In this document: positions 1-12,181 of the stretch, in pieces
Layout of the letters: every line of letters begins with the position of its first letter
How positions within the stretch are numbered: position 1 is the stretch's first letter
Source: Rhabdophis nuchalis
Lineage: Eukaryota; Chordata; Lepidosauria; Squamata; Natricidae
Length of the DNA: 64,000 nt
Assembly: GCA_039707465.1 (NCBI GenBank)
Contig: CM077643.1
Coordinates: forward strand, 202,826,105-202,890,104
Direction of reading: 5' to 3'
Notes under the pieces: generated by a model
Seen by the model: only the letters and a program-made list of their open reading frames with translations
Databases searched by the model: none
What the model was told of the DNA's origin: nothing
Program-made: the position numbers and the translations under genes

Positions 1-585
1 TGTAAGAATCTTGGCTTGCTTTGTAGTAAGAGAGTCTACCTCAAACCATATTAATATATGTTTAACATAACATGGTTAACATCTTGGAAATATGTGGTCA
101 TACCTATGAAAGCAAAACAACTAGAACAATGGCAGAGTAAAAATCTTAGTTTCAGGAGGAAGAAACTTTATTGTTCTCTATAGCAAAAGCACTTAGATAT
201 ATATATACCACTTCATAGTGCTTTACAATCCTCTCTAAGCGGTTTAACCAACTTATTCCTCCTAACAATCTGGGTCCTGATTTTACCAATCTCAGAAGGA
301 TGGAAGGCTGAGTAGGCCCAGATCAAACTGCACAAGGTTTCAAAAAGTTAAAAACCTTAGAACACATCCAATCTAGCATAAATATTCTAAAATGACCAAA
401 GTCTCACATTTAATCTGTATTTCATGATTTATAATATACCTTACAAACGTGAACCCCAAGTGGCTACCATCTTACTAGAGCATTTTGACCATTTCCAATA
501 TTTTCGTGCAACCTGGGATTGTTTTCTCCTCTCAGGTGGTAAACGTTTTTGATGTTAAAAAAAATAATGACCTTAGAGACTAGTG
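1..585. other. KCTD18 3' flank / probable 3' UTR
   Basis: AT-rich, no coding potential. It lies directly downstream of the KCTD18 stop codon (minus strand) and should hold the 3' UTR. The only recognisable part is a SINE remnant at about 190-345. I could not fix the poly(A) site. Confidence 0.5.
190..345 (-). repeat. Fragment of tRNA-derived SINE (3' part)
   Basis: Shares an ordered set of words with the longer copy at 49313-49546: a cttcatagtgctttaca block, then caatctgggtcctga, then cagaaggatggaaggctga. The tRNA-like head is missing. Orientation is taken from the longer copy. Confidence 0.6.
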
Positions 586-1129
586 TCACACATCGCCACT
601 CAGCTGGCTATTCTGCAGACCATCTCTGATACTAGTACACCTCAGGGAAAGACCCGAATGCTCACAGTTTAATGAGTGACATGTAGAAGTATCAGTAATT
701 GCAGCAGATGGAAATTGTTGAACTTTCTTTACAATCGTTGAAGAATGCTGAATCTGTAATTCATTACAGAGTGGAGTCCGCTTCAGTTTTATCACCCGAC
801 TAGTTGCAAACTTTCTGGATGAGGGAGACTTTGGGATCATTTGGCCAATTTCCCCATGGTCAGCGTTTCTAAGAGAGGGCTGAGAATTTTTAGTCAATGA
901 TACGGTCCTTGCATGAAGAGTTCTGGAAATCTTTTTGCTTGTTGAAGAAGTATCTCTGCTAGGACACTTAAGAGCCGTTTGGACATGTGAAGATGCTGCT
1001 ATCTTTAAAGAAGCTGAGTTCTTAACTTTGATGTGGGTACTTGTGGAGGGACCAGAGAATTGAACTGGCTTCCGAGCTATTCTGCTATTCAGCTGAGTTT
1101 CTTCCCCTTCAGGAGAACCAATTATTCGT
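586..1129 (-). CDS. KCTD18: KCTD18 last coding exon (C-terminal tail)
   Basis: Acceptor TTTTCAG|ACGA after a T-rich tract. Encodes about 180 residues of low-complexity, Ser/Lys/Arg-rich tail containing [16 protein letters not shown] and [11 protein letters not shown], both shared with mammalian KCTD18. Ends ...SGDV and a stop. The poly-A-like stretch in the open frame upstream of 1129 is intron. Confidence 0.93.
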
Positions 1130-4100
1130 CTGAAAAAAAAATTTATTAAGTCCAGTAGAGACAGAAGTATAATATTCAACATATGCAAAAATTATTTTTA
1201 CTCTAATATCTGCCTTAAAAGATATATACACGTATATCAGAAATTTCAAACATGAAATTTGGAAATGAGGAACTAGGAAAACATATTGATACTAATAATC
1301 CTTTGTATTTGGTACAAACAATAGAAAAATATATTCTTATTTAATACCAAATATAACTTCATCATATTTCCAAGTATATTTTCTTATATTCATTATTACA
1401 AAATGGGCTTGCACTTTATTTTATAGTAAAGAGAATAACACATGGATTTTTGTGAGAGGAGCAGGAGTAGGAGCAGGAGAAGAAGCATGAATGTAGCATC
1501 TCTTCACTACCCATTAAAGAAGTTTTCATGAGTGAAAAAAAGTTATTGCTGCTTTAAGAAATGCCTTCATTGAAGATTGATTTAAGATTGTTCACTGCCA
1601 AGAATCACTTGTTGAGATAGATTATTCAAATTGAATTAATTAATTAAAGGTGACTCTTAAAGAAAAAGCACTTTATTTCAGGTTTGAATGGAGATGAGAA
1701 AAAAGTTGCGCTATTTTAATGAAAACACAGGTGCTGCCTTTGCACCAGGTCTAAAACATTTCTTCCTAATAAATTTCAAAACAGATACACAACCCTAGTA
1801 TTCTGTAATATATTGTTTAACAACTTGAAAGCAGGAGGGTTTACTGATCCTTCTATAACACACTAACTGCATATTGCATGGTAACACACGATTCTTCTAT
1901 CAAAAGATACGGAATACAAAAACCCGAGTGCAACTATAACTTTTAGTCCATGTAAAGGCTACAAACAGGCAAATGAACCACAATACCTACCGTTTACGTA
2001 TTGGACACATATTCTGAAGGCTTCCTTTCAAAGAATGCTCCTCAAGAGTCCAACACTCTATCAGCTCCTGTGGTACTCGCCAGTAGCTGGCACCTTGTAA
2101 TTTCAAACATATCATTTCACAATATTCAAGATGCATATATTTGGTAACTTCTACCTGAAATTCACTGATATGCAATAAGGAATGTGTTAATGCAACTGGA
2201 AACATACCTTCACTACAAGAATTTCTCTTTGTGCTCCCACAATTAAAGAGCAATATTCAGAATATCTTTTTTTACATACAAAAGTGAACTACATCCAGCA
2301 TTACATAAATGAAGTCGCTGACATAAAAATATGAAATCTTGTTCCCTCTCCTCATCCTTTTACTCAGTGGTCCCCAACCTTTCCAGCACTGGACCTGCAG
2401 CAGGCAGCAACGACAGGGAAAGGGATGGTTTCATGTGCACAAATGGAGCTTTGCCTGCTCGCTTGCCACTTCTGCAACCCAGTTCCCAATGGGCTACAGA
2501 CCAGGAGCAATTTGAGTTGGGAACCCCTGCTTTTACTGCACACCTCCCAACGTTTGGAAGATTTTCAACCTGCTGTAGTTCTGTTTATATGTGGAGGGAG
2601 AGAGAGATTGCTGGATGCAACTCCTACTTTATAATATGTTTTACCTTTTTATAATTTATATTATACTATTTTTTATTTTTCTCAATTTCAGGCACTTAAA
2701 ATATTACTGAAATAGTAATATGTTTCTTAAAAAGGAACAAAATAATGGCTGTTATACAACTGACTTCTTTAGCATATTTTCAAAATTCACAATATTTGTT
2801 CTGGCAGAAATGGATATCATGGATAATATGGATAAATGGATAAACTAACATGCCAGCATATGAGAGCATGAACCCAATATATGATATTTGAAATGATATT
2901 TCTTGAATTTCACAATTGCTGATTATCTTTTTACTATAGTGAAATACTAGATAATTGGTTATTTGAGCCCAAGTAATAATAATGCCCAAGATATTGGTCT
3001 TGTTATTTTTATTTTTATTTTTAAATTAAATTTATATCCCGCCCTTCTCCACGAAGGACACAGGAATTTAAAAACATATAAAACAATAATATACAGAATT
3101 TAAAAACATATTAAATTATGTAACAGTCCTATGCTAAAATCCAAATTAAAATCCCCAATTTAAAACTATCTAAAATAGCCCTAACGGGAGGTTAGGCTAG
3201 GCCGACTTGCTGAAAGAGGTGTGTCTTTAGACACTGGCGGAAGAGGCGGAGGTCCGAGATGGTGTGAAGTTCAGGGGGAAGGTCATTCCAAAGGGCAGGG
3301 CCTGCCACAGAGAAGGCTCTTCCCCTAGGTGTCGCCAGTCGGCATTGCCCGGCTGACAGCACCCTGAGAAGGCCCTCTCTGTGGGAGCGGATCGGCCTGA
3401 GGGATGTATGGGGCAGGAGACGGTCTCGCATATAACTAGGCCCCGAGCCATGGAGCGCTTTAAAGATGGTCGTCAGAACCTTGAAGCGCACCCGAAAGAC
3501 CACAGGAAGCCAGTGCAGCTCGCGCAGGATCGGTGTTACATGGGAGTATCTTGGTGCTCCTGTAATCACCCGCGCGGCTGCATTCTGGACTAACTGTAGC
3601 TTTCGAGTGCACCTCAAGGGAAGCCCCATGTAGAGAGCATTGCAGTAGTCGAGTCGGGATGTCACGAGTGCTTGAGTGACTGTGCGTAAGGCACATGGTC
3701 CTCCATAGACAGCCGGGAATCCAGGAGGACACCCAAATTGCGCGCCCTCTCCACGGGGGCCAGTGTTTCGCCCCCAATGGCCGGGGTGCCAGAAACCACA
3801 GCCACTCAGTCTTGGACGGGTTGAGCTTGAGTTATGTTAAGAGCCAGTTATTCCCTTTTTCTTATGTTGCTGAATGAATAAAAAATAAATGAAAAAATAC
3901 CCTGGCTAACCTTCAAAGCCCCTTAACCATAAATAATTATATTTTTTTAAAAATCCCATCTTCAAATATAAATACATACACACACACAAGCATACCTCTT
4001 CCTTCCCAAGCCTCAAATGCATCCATTATCTTCTTCAATTCTGTTACTGAATAGTAACTCCAAATGTACTGGATGTTGTTTCCAGCCTCTCTAGTAAAAT

Positions 4101-5860
4101 GTACAAAAAGACATTGTTTTACTAAATGAAAAATAAAACTTTGCTAATGTTACGTACTTTTTCTTACCCAAGAAACATAAATGATTGAAAGAAAGCAACA
4201 TAGCACAATAACGCACAATTATGTGTTTAAGTGAACTATTTTATTCAACCAAGCACCAGCACTAGATTACAGTCTTCATTGCTGAATGTTGATAATATGA
4301 TTTGTAAGACTAAATGTAGTATTCGTACTTGCCTACTTATTTTTACATAATAATTCCATCTAGGTATCCAGATAACTAGATAGATCTTATGCAAGCAAAC
4401 TGAATGGACAGCAAGAGTAACATTTAGTTCTTCCCCAAAATCAATGAATTAATTACATTTGAGTGAATTGTTTAATCTATTGAATTTTATGGGCAATACA
4501 TGTCTAAATAATCCAGTCTTAGTTTTATTAATAACATTAGCAACAGTCTGCGAACGGTACTACAAACATAACAGAAGTAGAAATCTAGTTCCATAACTGG
4601 ATTTTCTCTTGCTCTCCTTTTCCTATATACCCTTCAAAACTGTATCAGATGTACTCAAAAAGAGCAGAGAAACTGAGTATCTGCAGGCATTTTCTAGCAG
4701 ATGTTAATACACTAATATAAAAAGGTAATCGGAGAGTCTTAATATGAAATCTTTAATGTTACTCTAAGTAATATTTAGACAGTATATTCTTTTACCCAAA
4801 AGTAATTTCTATTTTATTACATTTCATGTGACTATATTATTGTGACTAAATATAAGACTGCAATTTTAACCAATTTGGGTAAATAAGCAAATCTCAAAAG
4901 GAATGACACAAGGAAAGATTTGCTTATTTTTAGAAAACTGTCACTATTGTTGAGCACAATAGTAGGAACCTAACTTCCTGGTAGCTGTTGAGGAACAAGT
5001 CCCATGATGATATGTCACTGTTCACAAGGACAAGGAATGAGTAGTAATGAAGGCTAAAGCATCTGGAGCATATCTGCCATTTGTTTTCTCTAAACAGAAA
5101 TTGCATAATGAGTTATATAGATTCATTTATAAACATGTTAATATATAATCACCTGACTGAGAAACATCTCACCTTTTATAAATATTTTTACTATTTATTC
5201 GTCCTCCTAGTTCCTTTTCAACTGCAGTTATTCCATCTGCATTTGTAGCATATATTCCAATTACTCTACTCTCACAGCTTGCACCAGAAGTGTTGAGGTA
5301 ATGTAAGACCCAAACTGTTGGTTTAGTGCATATTAAGCCATAAGAGTCACAGAAACCTATGAGTGCCTAGAAAAGGAGTATACCAACACATATATTCAAT
5401 CAAACAATCTGGTTATTTAATATAGTTTACATAATTTGAGTTATTAAAAAGTATCCAAAATATTGAATTGTCAATGTAATCCCATTGTGTTCATAGTATT
5501 TTGCCAATGGTAAATACCCAGATATCTGCAGTCTTTACCACTTCTACTCTAAAAAACAGCTTAACAATATTTTAATATATTGTTTAATATTCATTATATG
5601 TAGCCAACATTTGCTAAATGTACAGACAAGTTTTTAGATTTTTATTAAAAGTATGTTAAGAGAAAATACAGTAATATTGAAATAGATTGCTGAATTGTGT
5701 TTACAATTAGAAAAGGGCTGTTTTAATGTATGCATAAAATCATGCATATGTGCATGAAAAATGTCTTACAATTAATTGGATTGTGAGGATTGGTATATTA
5801 CACTGCAGATATTTCCTTTAGTCCTACCAATAATAAATACATATTTATTCTTATGTATAT

Positions 5861-5892
<32 letters not shown>

Positions 5893-6496
5893 CTAACTTT
5901 TTTTTTGAAAAACGTTTTTCACTGCCAGCCGATCCTAGACAAAGTGGTTTGTGGAATAAGCCCAGATAAAAGGGTAAAAGTTATTTTCCAGCTGAGAAAT
6001 TACTTGTCCTTCATCAAATTTTGAGTCTATATTGCAGAATAATTTAAAAACATAGGGAAATTCTGACCTTCTTAAGTTCTACATTTGTTCTAAAACAGTA
6101 TGCCTCCATTTCATTAGCTAGATGGTCAACAAGACTGTAAGGATAAGGAATGCCAAAATAATCAGCTTCTTCTTGTAATGCAATTCGTGTTTCCTCATTT
6201 TCAGGAATCCAAACTTCTCCATGAAGATAATTTAAGAGGTATTTAAAAAGATTGCCATCACGATCAATAAGGCATGCTCCTGAAAACAGATACAAAAAAT
6301 ATACACATACATTGTAAACCTCCATTATTATAGTATATTATATTTTCCAGTAAATCTGTATTAACAAAGAAGAAAATACATTAAACTTTTAATTTGTATT
6401 AACCAAGTTGGACATAGTTCAACACATTGTACTAGATTAATAGAAGCCGAATCAGGTAGAATTACTTTATAGCATAAGCCATTCTAGTTTACTACT

Positions 6497-6532
<36 letters not shown>

Positions 6533-9500
6533 CATCATCATCATCATCATCATCATCTTTATTGTCATTGTACTAAAATTACAATGAAATTGGTTTGAAC
6601 TTCACTGGTGCAAAATTATAACAGAAACAAAAAAAGAGAGAAAAGAAAAAGAAAAAACTAGCATGTGCATGGAGTGCTTGTGGTTGAATTTAAAAGTCTC
6701 ACAGCCCAAGGATAGAAGCTATCTTTAAACCTGTTTGTTCGGCTGGCTATAGTTTGATATCTTCTGCCTGATGATAGAAGTGCAAAGAGATACCAACCAG
6801 GGTGTGAATCATCTATGAGAATCTTCCTTGCTCTGCTAAAGCAGCGAGATCTGGCGATGTCATCCAGTGATGTCAGAGGGCAACCGATGGTTTCTTGTGC
6901 CGAATTGATTACTCTCTGTAGTGCCTTCCTCTCCGCAACTGTTAAACCAGCATACCACACTGTGATACAATATGTGAGGACACTTTCTATGGTGGACTGA
7001 TAGAAAGAGGTCATCAGCGTTGTTCCACCTGATTTTTCTGCAGGACTCTAAGGAAATGAAGTCTCTGTTGGGCTTTTCCAATCACCAGAGACGTGTTGTT
7101 TTTCCAGGTGAGATCTTGGCTAATAAACACTCCTAAGAATTTAAAAGAGGAAACCTCTCCACACAGCCCCCCTCAATAAACAGTGGGGCAGGTTCCTCTC
7201 TGTGCTTCCGGAAATATAGCACCATCTCCTTTATCTTGTTAGTATTTAGATGTAAGTTGTTTCTTGACCACCATGCGGATACCTTCTGGACTTCTTCCCT
7301 GTATGCTGATTCGTCCCCTCCAGTTATGAGACCCATCACCCTTGTGTCATCTGCAAACTTTATTATGATGTTGGATGGATCAGAGGATATGCAGTCATAT
7401 GTATACAGTGAGTAGACGTAGGGGCTGAGCACACACCGTGAGGGGAGCCTGTGCTGAGCTTCAGCGTGGAAGATGTAAAGGACCCAACCCTTGCTGTTTG
7501 TGGACGATCGGTCAGGAAGTCTTTCATCCATTCACAAGTGAGGAGAGGAAAATTCAGGTCAGTCAACTTTTCAATGAGAATGCATGGTAAGATGGTGTTA
7601 AAGGCCGAGCTATAGTCTATAAAAAGCATTCTGACATAATTTCCAGATTTCTCAAGGTGGCTCAGTGCGATATGTAGAGCAGTGGTGATGGCATCCCCTG
7701 TCAACCTGTTGTTTCTATACGCAAACTGGTGTTGATCAAAATTTGGTACAAGACAGGACCTGAGATGTTGTAGGACCAGTCTCTCAAAGCATTTCATCAC
7801 TATAGACGTCAGTGCAATGGGTCTATAGTCATTCAAGCTTTTTATGGCTGCTGTCTTTGGAACTGGGATAACGGTGGCTGCTTTCAAGCATGATGGGACT
7901 CTAGCTTGTTTCAGGGAGAGGTGAAAAATCCTTGTCAGAACCCCTGCTAATTGGTCAGCAGAGGTTTTTACCACTTTCCCCAACACCCTGTCTGGACCTG
8001 CAGCTTTGTTGGGATTTACAGCCTTCAGCTCAGCTCTCACTTGATGTTCATCCAGGGTGAGTGGCTGGATGTTAGAGGGCCTTTGGGCTAAAGCCACAGA
8101 GACTGATCTTTTGACCTCAAAGCGGGCGAAGAAGCTATTTAGCTCCTCTACTAGCAGGGCATCAGCATTGGCTATTTTTTTTTGTATTGCTCTTATAGTT
8201 GGTTAGGTGTTGTAGTCTCTGCCACACCTGTCTTGAGTTATTATCTTCCAGATACTTCTCTACCTTTTGCTTGTATTCCTGTTTAGCCGCCTTAATGCCT
8301 CTTCTCAAGTTTGCCCTGGCTTCATTATATTTGTCTTTGTTTCCTGCTTTAAAGGCGGAGTTTCGGGCTCTCAGCAGTGATTGTACCTCTGCTGACATCC
8401 AGGGTTTACGATTGCTATAAACTCTGATATGCTTATTCACTGTTACATTATCTGTACATGTTTTAATATATGAGAGTACAGTGTCAGTGAATTCTTGCAG
8501 CTCCAAATGTTCAAATATACTCCACTCGGTAGTCTCAAAGCAGTCCTGTAACTGTCAGAGTGCTCCCTCTGGCCAGATTTTGACAGTTTTCAAGACTGGT
8601 CATATCCTTTTCCTGAGGGGATATACTTTGGGCACAGCAGCAGAGAGATGTGGTCAGACGTACCCAGATGGAAGAGGGGGATTGCTCTATATGCCTGTCT
8701 TAAGTTTGAGTACATATGGTCTAGAGCAGTGGTCGGCAAACCGCGGCTCGCGAGTCGCATGCGGCTCTTTGGCCCCTCACATGTGGCTCTTCCTCCACCC
8801 GCGCCGACGGTGGGACTCCTGGGACCCACCGGAGAAACCCTCCCTACCAGCCACCGATTCCCTTCCCCCGCGAAACCTCCCCAGCCCGGCATGCCGCCAC
8901 TCGTCTACTTCCAGGGGGTGCGGAGTCTCCGCGAGGGGGGGGGAGGGAATTTCCTGCAATCACCCTGGACGTAGCCTGGCTCGCCCGGCCGGCCGCCCGC
9001 TCGTTCGCTCGGGCTACTTCCAGGGGTGAGAAGGCCTTCCCCATCCCACACGGAACGGGCGGGCTATCGGGCGAGCCAGGCTACATCCAGGGGGATTGGA
9101 GGAAATTCTCTCCCGCTACACTCGTTCGCTGCGGAGTCTCCGCGGGCACGGGAAGGGAATTTCCTGCAATCCCCCTGAATGTAGCCTGGCTCGCCCGGCC
9201 GCCCGGGCTACTTCCAGGGGTGAGAAGGCCTTCCCCACCACATACGTAACGGGCGGGCTATGGGGCGAGCCAGGCTACATCCAGGGCGATTGGAGGAAAT
9301 TCTCTCCCGCTACACTCATTCACTGCGGAGTCTCCGCAGGCACGGGAAGGGAATTTCCTGCAATCGCCCTGGACATAGCCTGGCTCGCCCGGCCGCTCGT
9401 TCGCTCGGGCTACTTCCAGGGGTGAGAAGGCCTTCCCCACCACATACGGAACGGGCGGGCTATCGGGAGAGCCAGGCTACATCCAGGGCGATTGGAGGGA

Positions 9501-9892
9501 ACCGGCATCCAGAGGGTCGCCGTTCCTTCCCACCTCACACCGAGCCCTGGAAATACCCTGAGCGGCCAGCGAACACGGCGGGCGGCCAGACGGCCCCGGC
9601 TAAGGCGAACGAGTGAGTAACCGCGCGGGCTGGGCTGAGGAGGCTCCACGGAGGGCAGACAGACAGACAGAGAGAGGCACAGACACAGAGTGAGACAAGG
9701 AGGGAGGGGGGAATCAGAGAGTGACAGACACACACAGAGAGACAGAGAGAGGGAGGGAGGGAGAGAAAGATAGAGACACAGAATGAGTGATTAAGTGCTT
9801 GAATGCGAGACAGACACACACACACACACACACAGAGTGACAGAGATGGGCAGACGAAGCAGATAGAGAGAGAAAGAGAGAGAAAGAGGGAA

Positions 9893-9925
<33 letters not shown>

Positions 9926-10020
9926 AAAAGAGAGAGAAATGGAGAAAGAGAGAGAGAAAGAGAGAGAGAGAAAGGGAAAGAGACAGAAAGAGAGAAAGAG
10001 AAAGAGAGAGAAAGAGGGAA

Positions 10021-10053
<33 letters not shown>

Positions 10054-12181
10054 AAGAGAGAAATGGAGAGAGAGAGAGAGAGAAAAAGAAAGAGAGAGAA
10101 AGAGAGGGAGAAAGAGAGAAATGGAGAAAGAAAGAGAGAGAGAAAGAGAGAGAGAAAGAGAGAGAAATGGAGAAAGAGAGAGAGAGAAAGAGAGGGAAAG
10201 AAAGAAAGTGAAAGAGAGAGAGAAAGAGAAAGAGGGAAAGAGAGAGAAAGAAAGAAAGAAAGAGGCAGAGAGAAAGAGAGAGAAATGGAGAGAGAAAGAA
10301 AGAGAAAGAGGGAAAGAAAGAGAGAGAGAGAGAGACAGAAAGAAAGAGACAAAGAGAGAGAGAGAAATGGAGAAAGAGAGAGAGAAAGAGAGAAAGAGAG
10401 AAAGAAAGAGAAAGAAAGAATTTATGACCACAATTGAGCCTAAAAGTTTGGTTGCTAAGCAAGACCATTGTTAAGTGAGTTTCACATTTTCCAAGTTGCC
10501 CACGCCCACCCTGTCACATGACTGCTGGGCCACTCCCACAAAACAGGCCACACCTTCCGGCTCCCAAAAGAAATTTCAATCGTGGTATTATTGATATTTG
10601 GCTCTGTTGACTAATGAGTTTGCCCACCACTGGTCTAGAGTATTCTTATCTCTGGTGGTATACTGCACATACTGTACAAACTTAGGGAGAACAGACTTTA
10701 GACTGGCTTGATTAAAATCCCCAGCCACGATAAAAGCGCTCTCAGGGTAAGTTTGCTGCTGCCTCTTGATGGCATCATGTAACTTAGAGAGCGCTGTGCT
10801 AACATTTGCATCAGGTAGAATATAGACAGCAGTGATAACTATAACAGAAATCTCTCTAGGTAAATAAAATGGCCGATAAATGACAGTTAAGAATTCCACA
10901 TCTGCAGAAGTGTGTATAAGCAACTCTACTGTTAGTACAGCAGTTATTATGTGTGTAAATACACAGTCCTCCACCTTTGCTTTTACCAGTTATTATTTCT
11001 GTCAAAGCGGTGTGTGGAGCAGTTAGTTAGCTCCACAGACGCATCCGGTAGAAGTGGATAAAGCCAGGTCTCTGTGATGATCATCACACAGCAGTCACGA
11101 ATGAGCTTATTCGCTGCCATCCATAACTCTAGTTCATCAGTTTTGTGGACAAAGGATCTAGAGTTGGTTAGGAAAATGCTTGATAATGCTGGTCTGTGAG
11201 GCTGCTTCCGTAACCAAACTAGCAAACCAGCTCTGCATCCCCGCTTCTGCTTCTGCTCTCTTCGCCACCTCCTAGGCCAAACAACGATCCATGGAAAGCC
11301 TGCCAGTCTTACTATATCACTCGGTATATTATGAGACTGCTGGAAGTCGCTGGTAATATCTAGTCGACTAGAAGATCCAATCTTTAATAACTCCCTGCGG
11401 TTATAGACCAGTTTTTGCCTAACTCTACTGAGCTCAAAGCCGCAGCGTCTAAACGCGCCACCATCTTGGAAAGATTAGAAAGATTATAGAAAGCATTGTT
11501 CAATTCTGTCAAATTTGAACACCTACCATATTTAGAAAGTATATTTTCCAACATCATATCATATTTATAGAAGAGAATATATGCAGCTCAGGGTTGAACT
11601 GTCCTTGACCAAGGACTCTATTTGCTTAAGAGGATTTATTTCAAAAAAATATCTATTTCTTTCAGGAGCTTGTACATGGTCCTGAAGCCACAAAATGTTC
11701 CAACCATTAAATACTAACAAAAAACTGATGAAATATTTCACCTTCAACTCTAATCACGTCTCCACCTGTGCATTAACATTAATAACAATTGGGCTTTAAC
11801 TCAGGACACTTGTTTCTATACAAAATGACATGGTACAGATCTGCAGAATGAGGGCTGTACTAAGAATGAACTGATGCAGAAGGAAGAAATCAAGAGGTGG
11901 GAGTCAAACTCATAGGAAAAATAATGCAAAGAAGTCTACAACCAAGTTATCTTATGGTAAACACAGAAATACATTTGTTCACCTTTTCAAGTGTTAGCTA
12001 GTTATAATTTAAGAATCTTTTTACCTGAATTATCCATTTTTAAAGGAAATCTTCCACTGAACATAGCTGCTAACATTGAATCCTTAAAACGGCATAAAGA
12101 TTCACGTCTAGCTGTATACATAAAGCCTCCAACATTAAGTCGAATAATATCTACCACCGTTTCAGATTTGCTGTCATCCAT
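586..12181 (-). CDS. KCTD18: KCTD18, BTB/KCTD-domain protein (complete, six coding exons)
   Basis: Joined exons 12181-12025, 6279-6068, 5366-5173, 4090-3996, 2093-1991 and 1129-586 give 1,305 nt, or 434 residues plus stop; human KCTD18 is about 426. Every junction has AG/GT and the phases agree (157, 212, 194, 95, 103, 544 nt). The T1-type BTB domain spans roughly residues 11-115, with LNVGG at 15-19. The middle keeps KCTD18 landmarks such as [20 protein letters not shown] and [10 protein letters not shown]. The C-terminal exon is serine- and lysine-rich and keeps [11 protein letters not shown]. The start is the ATG at 12181-12179; the codon just upstream is GTG, not a start. KCTD proteins oligomerise through BTB, and some act as cullin-3 adaptors; KCTD18's own role is poorly known. 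No stops or frameshifts are seen. It faces SGO2 head to head, as in human. Confidence 0.95.
1130..1990 (-). other. KCTD18 last intron
   Basis: AT-rich, no recognisable gene or repeat. Borders are GT at 1990-1989 and AG at 1131-1130 on the minus strand. Confidence 0.7.
1991..2093 (-). CDS. KCTD18: KCTD18 coding exon 5
   Basis: Acceptor TTACAAG|GTGCC, donor AACG|GTAGG. Reads [20 protein letters not shown] and then a CPIRKR end. It follows the preceding exon in phase 1. Confidence 0.92.
2365..2529. mobile_element. hAT MITE (165 bp) with perfect 8-bp TSD
   Basis: Begins CAGTGGTCCCCAAC and ends GTTGGGAACCCCTG, imperfect terminal inverted repeats of the hAT/Charlie kind. The 8-bp direct repeat CTTTTACT lies at 2357-2364 and 2530-2537. 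No transposase, so non-autonomous. It sits in a KCTD18 intron. Confidence 0.88.
3010..3838 (-). mobile_element. 5'-truncated L2/CR1-clade LINE, ORF2 C-terminus and 3' UTR
   Basis: The minus strand encodes the reverse-transcriptase thumb and C-terminal segment with [29 protein letters not shown] and [20 protein letters not shown] (3665-3192), then a 3' UTR ending in an ATAAA-rich tail. It is the same family as the copies at 29330-32630, 40772-44330 and 44400-46973. The 5' break is near 3838. It lies in a KCTD18 intron in the gene's own orientation. Confidence 0.85.
3996..4090 (-). CDS. KCTD18: KCTD18 coding exon 4
   Basis: Acceptor TTACTAG|AGAGG, donor AAGAG|GTATGC. Reads [20 protein letters not shown] and then a DAFEAWEGR end. 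This 95-nt exon is short and was recognised only by translating the splice-bounded segment. Confidence 0.9.
4091..5172 (-). other. KCTD18 intron between coding exons 3 and 4
   Basis: AT-rich with no ORF or repeat that I recognise. Splice borders on both sides are canonical. Confidence 0.7.
5173..5366 (-). CDS. KCTD18: KCTD18 coding exon 3
   Basis: Acceptor TTTCTAG|GCAC, donor AAAAG|GTGAG. The sense frame reads [13 protein letters not shown]..., then [20 protein letters not shown], then [10 protein letters not shown], collinear with the KCTD18 post-BTB region. No long ORF starts with Met here, so a simple ORF scan misses this exon. Confidence 0.9.
5367..6067 (-). other. KCTD18 intron between coding exons 2 and 3
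   Basis: AT-rich. Contains a short (TC)n(AC)n microsatellite at about 5860-5892 and nothing else recognised. Confidence 0.65.
6068..6279 (-). CDS. KCTD18: KCTD18 coding exon 2 (BTB C-half)
   Basis: Acceptor TTTTCAG|GAGC, donor AAG|GTCAG. Encodes [19 protein letters not shown] and then the [20 protein letters not shown] stretch that closes the BTB domain. It joins in phase to the exons on each side. Confidence 0.93.
6499..6557. repeat. (TAA)n/(TCA)n tail of the L2 LINE
   Basis: Runs of AATAAT then CATCAT adjoin the L2 3' end, which reads ACAATAAAGATGATGATG on the minus strand. This is the expected LINE tail expanded into a microsatellite. Confidence 0.8.
6558..8726 (-). mobile_element. L2-clade LINE, RT half (3' part of the split element)
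   Basis: The minus strand reads in order: a pre-RT linker (8506-8162, [20 protein letters not shown]), RT fingers and palm (8097-7363, [11 protein letters not shown] and [20 protein letters not shown]), the catalytic FADD motif in [11 protein letters not shown] within 7531-7133, and the C-terminal segment (7014-6658). Several frameshifts and stops separate these, so it is dead. It continues across the hAT insertion into the endonuclease half at 10633-11470. Confidence 0.88.
9005..9500. repeat. Tandem repeat (about 195-200-bp unit) inside the hAT element
   Basis: The string gggctacttccaggggtgag recurs at 9011, 9205 and 9407, giving spacings of 194 and 202. Each unit also has a partly inverted counterpart (agccaggctacatccagggg), so the units are internally palindromic. 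Confidence 0.8.
9650..10425. repeat. Long polypurine (GA/GAAA/GAGA) tract
   Basis: About 770 bp in which the plus strand is almost wholly A and G, with a loose internal unit agagagaaatggagaaag. It creates long spurious ORFs on both strands (Ser/Leu/Phe-rich or Arg/Glu/Lys-rich). Such tracts can form triplex or H-DNA. Confidence 0.9.
10633..11470 (-). mobile_element. L2-clade LINE, endonuclease half (5' part)
   Basis: The minus strand 11225-10983 reads [13 protein letters not shown] (here [20 protein letters not shown]) and IITETWL, the start of the AP-endonuclease domain. 10974-10588 continues with [12 protein letters not shown] and the catalytic-loop motif IVAGDFNQA. Upstream, 11470-11226 looks like the 5' UTR beginning CCAAGATGGTGGCGCG. 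With the RT half the element may be close to full length, apart from the hAT insertion and frame breaks. Confidence 0.85.
11471..12024 (-). other. Unique-looking intron sequence 5' of the L2 element
   Basis: AT-rich, no ORF or repeat that I recognise. It leads to the donor of KCTD18 coding exon 1. Confidence 0.6.
12025..12181 (-). CDS. KCTD18: KCTD18 coding exon 1 (start, BTB N-half)
   Basis: Encodes residues 1-52 plus one base. It begins [11 protein letters not shown] and includes LNVGG and [14 protein letters not shown], typical of the KCTD BTB fold. The donor is TCAG|GTAAAAAG. An upstream in-frame GTG extends the open frame by one codon but is not a credible start. Confidence 0.93.

Larger units (their letters stand above)
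8727..10632. mobile_element. 1.9-kb non-autonomous hAT element with perfect 8-bp TSD
   Basis: Starts CAGTGGTCGGCAAAC and ends GTTTGCCCACCACTG. GTCTAGAG is duplicated exactly at 8719-8726 and 10633-10640. No transposase is present. The interior has a GC-rich start, about three tandem units of roughly 195-200 bp, then a long GA tract. It interrupts the L2 LINE, whose RT and endonuclease halves lie on either side, so it is the younger insertion. Confidence 0.9.

Noticed and set aside
9535..10474. Long ORFs (up to 298 aa) rich in Ser/Leu/Phe or Arg/Glu/Lys
   Set aside because: They are translations of the GA polypurine tract in all frames of both strands; no domain and no start or splice context.
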